Shown: in pieces, positions 10,705-21,958 of the stretch
How positions within the stretch are numbered: the first letter of the stretch is position 1
How the letters are laid out: each line of letters opens with the position of its first letter
Notes under the pieces: model-generated
What the model was told of the DNA's origin: nothing
What the model saw: the letters and a program-made list of their open reading frames with translations, nothing else
Databases searched by the model: none
Program-made: the position numbers and the translations under genes
Source of the DNA: Macrosoma leucophasiata
Lineage: Eukaryota; Arthropoda; Insecta; Lepidoptera; Hedylidae
Assembly: GCA_036365455.1 (NCBI GenBank)
Contig: JAWQUS010000008.1
Location: 17,963,501-18,027,500, forward strand
Length of the DNA stretch: 64,000 nt
Reading direction: 5' to 3'

Positions 10705-12884
10705 AATAAATAATCTTTATTTCAATGTCAAAAATCTTACATGCCACAAATAGGCTGGAGTCCCCATTTTATGCATTGTAAAATGTCCGTACCAGAGGGC
10801 TCCGCTCTTCTAATTTACAATTCTTCTCTTAGATTTTTTTGTTACAATAGGTACCAGAGATAGAATAGGTTCTATCGAGGAAATATCAAATAATAGATAG
10901 GTATATATAAATAGGTTGAAGTAGGTACACACTATCTACATATGTGGACCACTGTGGACTTTTATCAAATAAAAAACATGACCATGATTGGATTAGATTC
11001 TTCCAGTTCGTCGTGACTTGCAGTAATTTACATGAGCTACTTTTGACGTGGCCTTACAAATAACAAATAGTGAAGTCCGACTTAAAATTATGCTTGTACG
11101 TAGTCACTTTGGTGGTTATGGTTTTGTGATAGTTTGCAATAATGATAGATAGGTCATATCTATCAGTATTGCAAAGTGGAAATAGTAAGTAAGTAAACTT
11201 AGGTTTGTATTATTTGCCAGTAAGCACTTTTATTAAAAACGTCAGTGGCGAGCAGATGTAATGTGAATTTTTACACATAGGTAGAAGGTAGTATCGCATA
11301 AAATTTGTAAGGTCACTTGAAAATCCGTTAAATATATAAAACTGAAAACCAATATCATCAGTGCAAATCTTTGAACAACATGTATCATTATTCTCCTTTC
11401 TCCCGTCATTCCTTTCTTGCATATTCAATTAGAAACCAATTGACGCGGAATAAGGTCAATTAGGATTTAAAAATAGAAAATAGGTGCCATCGACTTTTGA
11501 AAATATTACACTTCTTATCACTTTTTAATGTTAATTAACCAACGCTTCTAATAAAAATATCTAACTGTCCAAAAATGCTAATTGCTGAATTCTTTACGTC
11601 TTTTCAAATCATAGTGAAAATCTCGCGGAATTTAATACCTTTATCTATTGAACACCTATATAAGTTGTTCCCCGAAACTCCGCCAACGTGATCAAATAGT
11701 ACCTTTTCAGGTTTTAAATGATTTTCGTGTAACAGACAAACAAATTACTTTCAAGAAAAAATGGAAAGAAAAATTTGACTTCAGGCGAGACAAAGAGTTC
11801 AAATTTTTCTTTCCATTTTTCTTTAAATAAAATTTATTTCACAAGCATGTGTTAATGCGAAATAATATAAAACAAATTACTTTCAAATTTTTATTGGGCA
11901 TCATAATAATATACTTAGTTGAGAAATAAATAAATAACCATACTTCTGTCTCTACTGTATTGATAACAAACGAAAGTTATATTTTGCGTTGTGTTTATGC
12001 TAGGTAGTGGTAGCTAGTAATAGGTACACCTAAGAACTTTCTTCCTGGACCTGGACCTTCAGAATGTTCCTGAGTGGAATTAGTAATTGTTTATTTGATT
12101 TGGAAAGAAACCAATAGGTAGGTTCTTTAATAAGCTGTACCTAATTCAAAGAATTCGCCGCTTATCCAAAATCAATCAAATATAGCTTTTATTACCATCT
12201 TATAAGGTACCCGTGTGATTAAGCGGTTGTTTCCTGACAGTAGATAAGGCTTATTAGGGGATCTTAACGGTGTGGTTTTTTATACCTGGATGTATGAAAA
12301 CTTCCGTTTCGGCCAGGTGGGCAGAAGTGGCAGTTCTTTAAAGGAAAACAATGATATTAGGTTTTAATTCGGGTCGTAATTAAATATACCTCCAAAATGT
12401 TTCGCATTGTGTTTACGCATGTCATGATAATAATTTAATTTCGACATTTTAGTCCCCGTGCGGCGCTAACACAACGATAGACGTTGTAATTCGAGTAATG
12501 TTTGCGGTTCCCATAATTTTTGGTAGACGAGGGTGGCGGGTTGTTTGCTGAAGGAAAAGAATGAATTCACAAATACATTATAAAAGATCATTAAGTACTA
12601 TTTATTGTGTCTATGAGTTTACCTAAATTATACCTATAAAGATCGATTTTAATCCACTGAATTATTCTCGTCAATAGATACCAAACAAATACTGACCATA
12701 TTAACAAAAATTATTAAATATTTTTATAGTTATTAGTTATTTTTATATTTTAATTAACCAGTTCACGCCTAGGTATTCAATTAATCTTTAGCAGAGATTT
12801 TATCGATGCTTCACTATAGCACTTATAGAAAACTTTTACTTTACTTCGTGAAGCACATCTTTACAAAAAAAGGAAAGAATAAGG
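10705..12884. other. Intergenic, some repeat debris
   Basis: 10705-10880 (AATCTTTATTTCAATGTC followed by a GC-richer stretch) looks like the reversed 3' end of an old LINE but is not assignable. The 11761-11816 hairpin is listed separately. Otherwise nothing is recognised, and the frames at 11210-11428 (-) and 11648-11830 (+) look like chance. Confidence 0.4.
11761..11816. repeat. Hairpin with 18-bp arms, shares SINE tail
   Basis: Perfect arms 11761-11778 (ATGGAAAGAAAAATTTGA) and 11799-11816. The left arm plus the next bases (GACTTCAGG) matches the end of the tRNA-derived SINE at 43610-43703, so the hairpin may be two SINE tails in opposite orientation. Confidence 0.6.
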
Positions 12885-13192
12885 CTGTATTGCACCATCT
12901 TATTTTAACAAATTTGTTAAAGTACCGGTGAAGCCAAAAAATTAGTTGGACCATGAGAAAATTGTTAAATGACGTCATAACTTTAACTACTAAGCGTAAA
13001 TGGCTGAGTTATGGCTTGTACTTACCCTCAATTATCTTTCAGGTTATGAGGGAATCTGTCAACCCTAATAACTTTAATATTGCAAGAAAATACGCTGGTA
13101 ACGTATTTCGTAGTCACAGCTAAAGTAAATGTTCCTGTTATTGTTTAATTTGACAAAAACCATAACTTAAACAAATATTTTGGTGCAACCTA
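12885..13192. mobile_element. MITE with TTGCACCA ends, copy 1
   Basis: Left end TATTGCACCATCTTATTTTA and right end complement AGGTTGCACCAAAATATTTG form short terminal inverted repeats about 300 bp apart. It shares the internal phrase TTGTTAAATGACGTCATAAC with the second copy at 20497-20770. No coding capacity. The superfamily is not assignable by eye. Confidence 0.5.
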
Positions 13193-14330
13193 ATTACAGC
13201 GAAGCGAAAGAAGACTGCAACGTCTGTGATCTGTGAAACGTGTTAAGTTGTAATGCGGTCTGTAAATCTTTACGTAGGTACTTATAAAAAGAGAGAGAGA
13301 GGTACATTGTTACATCATTGTTTTATCATATTAATATGATACTAAGCACTGTTGGAAAAAGTCAGGGAAGTGTTAATCGCCAGGTTACTATTGCGTAAGT
13401 ACCTACCTATTGACGGTAACTGTTGAAATATATAGAAGTATCATTAAAACCCTGTAGACTTAAAGATGATGCAGATGTAAACCAGCAAATGTCAAAAGTC
13501 AAAAGAATGTGATGCCATCAGTCATAGCATAACTTCGTGGAATGTTTTTTTAGAACAACATGAGCGGTCCCTAAGCGTGAGTTACTTGCTGAGTGTACCA
13601 CACGCTATCTCGTCATTCGAAACCTAATAATATGCTGATGTCGCGTTTAATGCTACGTACACACTGGGTATATATATATACTAGGTATTCGTCTTAACAT
13701 TTAATTGGTCACTAGCTTTAATTCCGGGATATTTTTCGAATAATGGGCCATTGTTAACAAGTTAATACTACTGTTTCGTTTAATCGTGTTGGTTAATCTA
13801 TAATGTGTGTAAAGAAAAATAAAGTTTGTCTTATAGGAATAGAAAAAAAAAGTTCAGTCGAGTTGAATGGATACAATTTTGTTTGGTAATTCTAGCACAA
13901 ACTGGAGTTATTTATTTTAGTTATATTTGAATGCATTCTTAGTCTCTTCTTACCTATATATTATAGTTTTAATTATAATAATATAGATCTAAAAGAAAAC
14001 TTACTTACGTACTTTATCTTCACACATTGTATGAAAGTATTGTTGAAACAGTGATATCTGAAAATTAATTGTAAGGATTTAATAAAGCAATTGCTAGCGT
14101 ATAACGAGTAGCGAGTAGAGCTAAAACAGAACACCACGAATTGGTGAGTAGTGAGCAGCAACTGTGTTGTGAGCAGGGACAATACAATATGATTATGAGC
14201 AAGTCCGCGAGTGTGTCGTGTAACGACTTGACTTAAGTTTCATCTTTGTTAGGTTAGGTCTTGTTGCTCCGCAACATTCAAGTGGAGCTAGCATTCAACT
14301 GCAGTATAAACAGACAGCGATCGACTATAT
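13193..14330. other. Intergenic, nothing recognised
   Basis: AT-rich, with a short (TA)n near 13672 and a GA run near 13290. The 69-codon minus frame at 13973-14182 shows no family features. Confidence 0.45.
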
Positions 14331-14691
14331 ATATACAAGGTGTAGTTAGAAAGGTCCAATAATATTGAGAGGCGTTATTTTATTTGACAACCCTAACAAG
14401 TCGTCAATGAAAACGCTCAGCATTTCACACACACATACCGTGCGTGGTGACGGTGGTGAGGTGCGTGTGATTCATACCTACGCACGCACGCGTAGCGTTC
14501 GCCATCGACTGATGTATGCTGTAAGCTGTTGTCAGGGTTGAAACACATACAATTTGAATCAAAGTTTGTCTCGTAATAACTGATGATCTTACATTCTCAG
14601 GAGAAAAAGACCTTGAGGGATGAAATCAACATTAGTATATGCATGAACTGTTGAAATACTGTTGGACCTCTCCGGCTACACCTTGTATATC
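14331..14691. mobile_element. MITE with ATATACAAGGTGTAG ends
   Basis: 15-bp perfect terminal inverted repeats (14331-14345 and 14677-14691). The similarity continues imperfectly for about 12 more bases (AGAAAGGTCC versus AGAGGTCC). The 361-bp interior is non-coding, with a GC-rich centre of GCACGCACGCGTAGCG type. TA-rich flanks fit a Tc1/mariner-type insertion, but the duplication is not distinguishable from the AT background. Confidence 0.55.
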
Positions 14692-14825
14692 ATTTGTTTA
14701 CAAGGAATGTAATGAATGTATATTTGCTGTACGATTTTTGACCAACAAAATAGTATTTCAGCTTCTATACGGTAGTAGTTATACGTATAGTATCGGAACT
14801 CAAAGGCGAATGCATCACCTCGTTT

Positions 14826-14995
14826 CATTCACCGTCATTTATCTACCGCCAAATGGTAATTTCGTGGTAATTTCAGTGCTATCGTGGTCCGGATGGTAAT
14901 GTATGATTCCCTAATAATTATCACCGAGGTAAAAAAACTTATGCCTCAGGGGTGGCAATGCATCTGTATTTTGACCATCCGTTTCGGACAACTAA
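14826..14995 (+). repeat. SINE-like family A fragment
   Basis: Diverged partial copy recognised by CTACCGCCAAATGGTAAT, then CAGTGCTATCGTGGTCCGGA, then CTCAGGGGTGGCAATGCATC. The tail part is missing. Confidence 0.45.
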
Positions 14996-16264
14996 GCAAA
15001 CAGTGCTCGAGATCTTTAAAAAAATATAATGTTATGAATCGATTTCTCAATTTTCTTTACATGAATTGGTACTGTGCACTACCCAACTGCTATCATTATC
15101 AACATCGGCCTGTAATAAAGAGGGAACCGGGACTTTTCGCGTAGATAGGCATAAAGATAACGAAACACATTTGGACGACACTAAAGTTGGCTTTACGCGC
15201 TCAAGTCTTCCTGCATTACTCATACTTGCTTTCAAGATATTACTCAAGCGATTTCGCTGAGAAAACACTTGACTCACACAAGTACCGCAAAGAAATCTAG
15301 AATAGGATTGAGATAACATCATACAAAAGATGTACATTAATATACAGATGTACGGAGCCTTACCATTGTACATTTCTCCGAGGCAAGAAACTTATTTAAG
15401 TTTTGATCATCACTTGTTTCCTTCAAAGGCACCATTATCAAGCCAGCTCCAGGTCTACATCATGAAAGTAATAATTACCATAAAAAACGAAACAGGGCAA
15501 AACAAAAGCTTGCTAAAACTATTGAACATTATAGAAGGAGTATTCAATTAAATGATACCTACCTACATCCATTTAATTAGGATTGTCGATTGTCGGATGT
15601 TAGATTGTTCGGAAGTCTGTTGATATGAATAACTAAAAAAAAATATGCTGTGTAAATAACAATATAAATACCTATATTATTGTTAAATCACATACGATTA
15701 CTTCAATAATCCACCAAATGATTCCTAGAGTACTTTACAATAGAACTGTCGAATGACTCGGTATTAATTAACGCGGTATAAAAAATACAATTTGTATTAA
15801 ATAATCACTTTGAAAAGTGCAAAGGGCACATTCGGTGCTATAAACAAATCACCGCATAAATATTCATGTCATCCCTTGCGTCGGGGATGCGTTAGATATA
15901 GCTTTAATAATAAAAACATATTAGCCGCATCGCATGTCTGTGTTTCCGTGACTGGGCAGTTTTACACCTGGGTGGACGGCGCTAGGGAGCGAGGGGGTGA
16001 AAGGAGGATGGGGTAAGAGCAATAGGGGACAAGCACCGTTTGTCAGCGGTCAGCTATTAATGAATGCGCCCATAATGTTTATTGTACCCGCTGAGCTGTT
16101 TTTCGGTAACGCTTGTAAGTCATCGTTTTATAAATTAACTGTTAGTGTTATCTAATTTATGAGTGTTTAGGTATTTAAAGACAGTGGAAAATATTTGTTT
16201 TGTAGTTTTTTTTACATTTAATGTGTATGTAGTGTATGTCTGTTATTCTTTTTTGATCCCCCCT
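14996..16264. other. Intergenic, one unrecognised overlapping frame
   Basis: A 108-codon minus frame (15047-15373) overlaps a + frame of 64 codons. Neither has recognisable domains or clear coding bias. A GC-richer run at 15940-16020 has no assigned role. Confidence 0.35.
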
Positions 16265-16436
16265 ATCAGTTTTTCAGACACGTTGCAACTCCTAAGGTCT
16301 AAACTGTGCCTGAAATAACGTGGCTGTATACCACCTGACCGGAACACAATAGGTGGTGCTGAATACTACTATTTAGCGACAAGTAGAGTAGGCAATGCGA
16401 TGTTGCCTACGTCACTGGAGCTCCGCCATCAGTATT
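16265..16436 (-). repeat. SINE-like family A fragment
   Basis: Partial copy with CCACCTGACCGGAACACAAT, then CTACTATTTAGCGACAAGTA, then GTCACTGGAGCTCCGCCATC at its end. The tail half is lost. Confidence 0.5.
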
Positions 16437-17068
16437 TTCATTTTCACTTTCATGATATACAATAAAATATTTTATCAAGTTTATAAGATGCAAATAGAAA
16501 AGTATGATCGTGTCCAAGTTAATTACAATTTAGGCAGGCAATGTACAATTTTAAAAAATGTGTGCCGTCATCCGTCACGAGTGAAGAGGGCAGGGGGTAA
16601 GAGGTCATGGGATCACGTGGCGTCGTTTACATGTTTGATTCTGTTTTATTACAATAATGAAATTATATCTAAAATAGGGAGGCGTGCGTGTACACCACAC
16701 GTCTCCATTTACCCCTCGTTCGATGCCCATTACCTCATTAGATAGTCGTGATGATATAGACCTTCGGAGGGGTTAGTTTAACTTTTTAAAAGCGCTCTTG
16801 CGGTAAAATGTGTTACGCATTGGCAGGGTGTGATTTTGTGAGGGGCATTGGAAATCATTTATCATAATTTGTGGTAAAGAATTGTTTGCTTGACTTACAG
16901 AATCCTTACAGTATATATCATTAACTATATTGATGTATAAACATTAGACGATAATTATACAATCTGCTACACGTCTTCAATTTAATTTTGTTGCACATAT
17001 CTATGTTCCGAATATTACCTGTGAACACATGATATACAATAAAAAACTTGAACTTGAACCTTGAAATT

Positions 17069-17145
17069 TCAGACTCAGAGGCATAATACTAAAGGCCTCA
17101 GGAGTGGCAAAGCATCTACATTGAAATCTCTGTTTTCATGTTTCA
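17069..17145 (+). repeat. Family A variant fragment
   Basis: Short piece with AGAGGCATAATACTAAAGGC, then CTCAGGAGTGGCAAAGCATC, matching the variant at 21060-21262 better than the main family. Confidence 0.4.
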
Positions 17146-17160
17146 TGTGTTCGTAGGCTT

Positions 17161-17308
17161 ACCCTCTTATTCATAAACGTATTTTAGCTAAAGTGTTGCT
17201 AATCTCTGCTTTGTCTTTTTCTATCCTGCACATTTGACAATGCAACTGACAAAGACAAAGCACTCTATAGCTCAAACGTATCTAATGTACGTTTAAGAAT
17301 AAGGGGGT
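17161..17308. mobile_element. Short MITE with CCCTCTTATTCATAAACG ends
   Basis: Terminal inverted repeats 17161-17180 and 17289-17308 match at 18 of 20 positions and are flanked by TA. The 148-bp interior is itself partly self-complementary (CTTTGTC / GACAAAG). A lone end of the same type appears at about 31365-31385. Confidence 0.6.
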
Positions 17309-18679
17309 TATAGTATTACTTACCATCAAAGTAAGCTGTATGCTAGTTTGTCACCCTCTGTCATAAAAAATAATGAAATAAAACACCGAAAAAACTACAT
17401 AAAAAAAAAAATATATCGAACATGTTGCATGGATGTGTATAGTCAAAAAAATACGCACCCATTTTCAGCAATTTGCTGTAGAAGATGCTACAACGCGTAT
17501 TCTGATGAGCCATGGGCCGATACGACCACTACTGTTTTTAACGAGTGACATTTCATCCGCGGATAAGTTACATTTGCGGATGAATTGTCACCTAAGTCGA
17601 TAACACTAGGATGACACTTTGTCATTACGAATTACAAGCCCCTCGACTCGAAGTACCTATATTTTTTCTTTTTAAATGCCAACAAAGGTGTAAATGTGAA
17701 TAATAAATAATGTTAAACAACAAATGCTATTAAAAAATAATTTTCAATAGATACTCAAGTCCCTCACGGAGAGGGCAGAGAGTGTAGAGCGCCAGATATC
17801 CTGGCCCTCACACACCTCACACACATGCACGACGATTCCAAAAACTTTTGATTTTGACCCCACCTCATCTGAATATAATACATATAATAATAATCGTTAA
17901 ATATTGAATACCGTTAAATAGTAAAACAGATAATATAACTTTATGCCGTGAAAAAATGTACTCCTTACCAACAATTCGAAATTGCAAAAAGCATTTGCGA
18001 AATTCGAACGGAAAAAAGTAAGGTTACATTACAAAAACCAATTAGCAACAAAAGATGCGTCGGTAACAATCTGGCAAGAAGGGGGTTGCTAGTAGTTAGA
18101 CGGTAATTAGCTAATGGATGGCCCCCTCGCAATGCCACCTCGGCGGTCTGTAATGGATTGTGGCACGCTCGACTATGCCGCTCCATCTCGGATTTCGTCT
18201 GTTTATGTCTGATTTTGTATCAAATTATTAAAATTTTTTTGTTTAGCTTTAGGAAAGCTTTAAAGTTTCCTGCGATCATTGAAGTTTTGTTCGTTGGCTT
18301 GTTGATGATATTTATCTGTATTTAATGATTATGTAGTACCCATCAAGAAACATTGCACATCGAGCTTAGGAAAGAGACAATCGGCTAGTTTCGACTTCAT
18401 AGAGCGTTATCTCTGTTGCACACTTGTTGTGGTCGATGAGCAATATTTCTTGCTCGGGACTGTACTCTTGTTTGATGTTTTGATTTTTTACCGGTTCTTA
18501 CCTTTTTTTAAAGCTTCTGAATGTGACTGCCTTACTTCTCATTTGTAAAGGAAATTTCTTCCGCTAGAACAGTCGGACAACTGAATAATGGCGATCAATT
18601 TGAATAACAGATTACGGATCGGGCAGCAGCGTCCCGCGACAAAACTAACTCTACTGTGATCGCCAATCAGCATGGTGCA
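17309..18679. other. Intergenic, nothing recognised
   Basis: No gene or clear repeat. The minus frame 17965-18186 crosses a GC-richer patch near 18110-18180 without recognisable features. Confidence 0.4.
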
Positions 18680-18850
18680 CGGTCCAGCCGTTCCCGATAT
18701 TAGCGGGCACAAACAGACAGACAGACAGACAAAAATTGTAAAAAATGTTGTTTTGGTATATGTACCGTATATACATACATATGCATTTAGTAAAAAGCGG
18801 TTATTTTTATATTACAAACAGACACTCCAATTTTATTTATTTGTATAGAA
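18680..18850 (+). repeat. Helitron-like 3' segment with (CAGA)n
   Basis: Starts at CCAGCCGTTCCCGATATTAG, passes a CAGACAGACAGACAGACA run, and ends ACACTCCAATTTTATTTATT then TGTATAGA. The same sequence forms the 3' part of the larger element at 40318-40995. Confidence 0.5.
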
Positions 18851-19331
18851 GATAATGTGAAATGTTTTCCTTCAATCAATAATTGGTTTCCATTGTGCAT
18901 ACTCGTACCTAGATTAAGACATTTTTTTGCAATAATATAAAGTGCTCGCGTCATAGTTACAATTAACCGAACTCCTCCGAAAGTCTACATTATCATTATA
19001 AATATACTTATAGAATATACGAGTAAGTGTATTTCTATAATTTCCGCACAAACAAACAAATTAAAGTCATAAAAAATATTTCCTCTGTTCATGATCCTAT
19101 GCTCAAATAAATCGTGAAAGTTTTTGTGTGCCTATAATGCACTCGAGTTTTATTGTCTAAAATAATCCTTGATTGTAATAGCATTGCAATAAAAAACGAA
19201 TAACTTGCTCGGTCAAGTAAATTGAAAGGCGAAACGGGTGGTGGGGTAGTGGGGTGGTAGTCACATGCGACAGAACTATCATATTACGGAACAGTGCATA
19301 CAAGACAACATAAGAGATTGAAACGTTATAC
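18851..19331. other. Intergenic, nothing recognised
   Basis: AT-rich spacer. A short G-rich run (GGTGGTGGGGTAGTGGGG) is present near 19240. Confidence 0.5.
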
Positions 19332-19735
19332 CAGGGATGGCAATTCTTTCCAAAAAACGTCGATTTTTAAATCGATTCCATTCAAAGAGTGATAAATCAA
19401 TCCACAAAAATCCATGTAGGAACAATCGATTCTCTATTATTTGATCTATTTTCAGTTTGCCTTCCTGAATATAAATTCATTGTGCAAATCCAACCATAGA
19501 AAACAAAGTTAACCAAATTAAACCGCAGGTTTTACAAGTGAACGCCATGTTTTTTTAAAATTACCTACATTTATTTTTTATGGTTATTATTGAGGCAATA
19601 AAATAGACCTCGCTTTTCTAAGGCTGAGAATCGATTCACTGCCAGAGTTCCAGTGTCAGGGATAGACAAAATGATAGATTTCTACGACCAGTAAAACCGG
19701 TTTTCCGAATAATCCATCTTATATCGCCATCCCTA
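19332..19735. mobile_element. hAT-type MITE candidate, 404 bp
   Basis: Left end CAGGGATGGCAATTC and right end complement TAGGGATGGCGATATAAG share AGGGATGGC. Flanks CGTTATAC (19324-19331) and CCTTATTC (19736-19743) agree at 6 of 8 positions, as expected for an eroded 8-bp duplication. The interior is AT-rich with repeated ATCGATT words and no coding frame. Confidence 0.5.
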
Positions 19736-19743
19736 CCTTATTC

Positions 19744-20279
19744 AACTGGCATGCCTACCAGCTTACGAGTGACATGTCGGGGTTGAAGAGCTAAAGCTTG
19801 AAAAACATGGCCACAAATATATAAATCATACTAAGTCAAAGACTCTGTAAGTTTTATTAATAGCAAAAACCCGCCAAAAACCGCATAAACTGTTACACAC
19901 TACAACAAAATACCACGTAAAATAAAATTTGAAAATTTACATTCGTTAAACACACAGACAGATAAGTCAAAATCGATAGTCGTTTGCCAGTAAGCGTTTT
20001 ATTTATTAAAAATTGACTTCCAGACAGTATCAGGTGTTTTATGTTCATTGAAATAAATATTAATAAGATTTATTGAGTTCATAAGATGGATGAGTCACGC
20101 AAATCCAAAATATTTTATTATTAACATCCATCCATATAAAAAGACTCTGTCGGTGCCATAACATCGATATTATCTATTTTAGTGTGCATTTATGTTTGTA
20201 TATTGTATGTAACTATTGTATGTAAAAGTATTGTTTAAAATGTTTCGAATTGGAATAGAATCTTTATTTCCGTAGATTT
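19744..20279. other. Intergenic, nothing recognised
   Basis: AT-rich spacer with no frames of note. Confidence 0.5.
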
Positions 20280-20430
20280 GTCCAATCACGGTATAGGGCG
20301 GGCGGCTTGGGCGGGAAAGTAATGACACATCAATAGTTGCGCGCGCATGATCTTCTCTCATGTACAATACAATGTGACGGTTGTGTTTATATAAGGGCTG
20401 GTTGGATCCTATAGTTTTACCCGCGTCTAC
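20280..20430 (+). promoter_or_regulatory. Possible core promoter
   Basis: A GC-box-like run GGGCGGGCGGCTTGGGCGGG at about 20295-20315 precedes a TATA-like TTTATATAAGG near 20387-20397, followed by GC-richer sequence. The spacing would suit an insect promoter, but no following exon is visible and the next recognised feature is a MITE. It could be chance or an orphan promoter. Confidence 0.2.
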
Positions 20431-20496
20431 TCAATAATCTATGCGACTTATCAATGTGTTAGTTCAGTACGCAAACACCTTATGCATTCCTTAAAA

Positions 20497-20770
20497 AGGT
20501 TGCACCAAAATATTGTTTATACTCGAAGTTAAGGTTTAACAGTAACATTGACATTTACAGTTACTGTGGAATGAGTTGCACCAGCATTTTGATATTGTTA
20601 AAGTTACCATGATTACAAGTGAAGTAATAATATCTGAGAGGTAATTCAGATTAACAATAACCAACGCCTGTCGACCGGGTAAACAATCAGCGGTTAAAGT
20701 TATGACTGACGTCATTTAACAAATGATGCAACAATTTTTTCGCTTGTCGCCGCTATTTAACAAATTGCTT
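20497..20770. mobile_element. MITE with TTGCACCA ends, copy 2 (rearranged)
   Basis: Begins GGTTGCACCAAAATATTG, contains a second internal end-like block GTTGCACCAGCATTTTGATA at about 20576, and shares GACGTCATTTAACAAAT with copy 1 at 12885. This looks like two partial copies merged or nested. Confidence 0.45.
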
Positions 20771-21059
20771 CAAATCTAGCCAAAGTTTTAATTAGTTATT
20801 TTTCAATGAAAGAAATACAAACATTCAACCATTCATCCATTCTCACTTCTTCATGTGAATCGTCATTTCTTTCACCGTCAACGCTTCATGATGATGATTG
20901 AGGTGTTCTTATTTCTTTAGACTGAGTTCAGGTATTACTCATATTGATATCTGTGGTTTAGGTACTAGTTTATTCCTGCATCTTCGACTGTGTGTTCTTC
21001 GATTTTGTGACAGAAAAGGCAATGTGAAAATATGGCCAAATTAAGTCAAGATATCAAAT
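20771..21059. other. Intergenic, nothing recognised
   Basis: AT-rich, without gene or repeat signals. Confidence 0.4.
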
Positions 21060-21262
21060 TGTATTTTTAATGTGGCAAACAAGCATACAGATTCCATTGG
21101 TGGTTAGTAATACTATAGCTTATAAACATCTATATAAAATAAAACCAGAGATTTCAATGAAGATGCTTTGCTCCTCAGTCCTAAGATGATATACGTCTGT
21201 TCCAGAAACAGAGGCATAACATCTTAGGTATCAGGAGGGGCAAAGCATCTTTATTGAAAGCG
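21060..21262. repeat. Family A variant in head-to-head arrangement
   Basis: Starts GTGGCAAACAAGCATACAG, then contains arms 21152-21188 and 21220-21259 that are largely complementary (TTTCAATGAAGATGCTTTGC and its counterpart). This is either two truncated copies fused head-to-head or an inverted duplication. Confidence 0.5.
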
Positions 21263-21390
21263 GGTTGGCCACTAACCCTTATCTCCACCAACCCGCATTG
21301 GAGCACCTGGGCATGAGTCCTCCTAAAAAGAGAAGGTCTCATGCCCAGCAGTGTGACGAATCAAGGGTTGCCATGCCATTACTATTACAG
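21263..21390 (+). repeat. SINE-like family B, 3' fragment
   Basis: Abuts the inverted family A variant. It reads GCGGGTTGGCCACTAACCC, TCTCCACCAACCCGCATTGG and a GTGTGACGAATCAAGGGTTG end, then ATTACTATTAC. It is 5'-truncated with an internal deletion. Confidence 0.55.
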
Positions 21391-21919
21391 GGCAGTGCAA
21401 TTATTTTCAACTGAGAAAAAAATTATAGGTAAATATTTTTCTTGCCTTTATTAAATTTAAAAAAGAATAAATCGTCATTCACTAATTAGCATAATTCAAA
21501 ATAAAATCAATTTGTAATTTCGTTTAATAAACACGTTAAAATATTGACACATGACCAGATACCGAATCTTCTTTAGCGGCGTTGTGCACTTTTTGTGATG
21601 GGTAAAAAATGCTAGACTCTCGTCAGGACACGTGACCTGATCGAAAATTTGTAAGATGGGAGGGAGGGTAGACCGGCCGGCCAGGCGTAGGACAGGAAGT
21701 ATCCCCCTCTCTTCAATTCGTGCAAAACTATTCCCTAACCATTTCAAAATACCAAAAATGCACAACGTTAATATTTAAGTTTTCGCTTCTGCCGGCACTC
21801 CCAGAGCAACCCGCAGATTATTTTTTGTTTTCTCTAACTGGACGCAATGACTTAAATTGAACTACGATTTGTGTCTTTCAGGCATTCGTTATATATCCTA
21901 AGTCAAGAAATTTAGGATA

Positions 21920-21958
<39 letters not shown>

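Noticed and set aside
15047..15373. 108-codon minus-strand protein
   Set aside because: No domain, no signal of coding bias, and an overlapping frame on the other strand.
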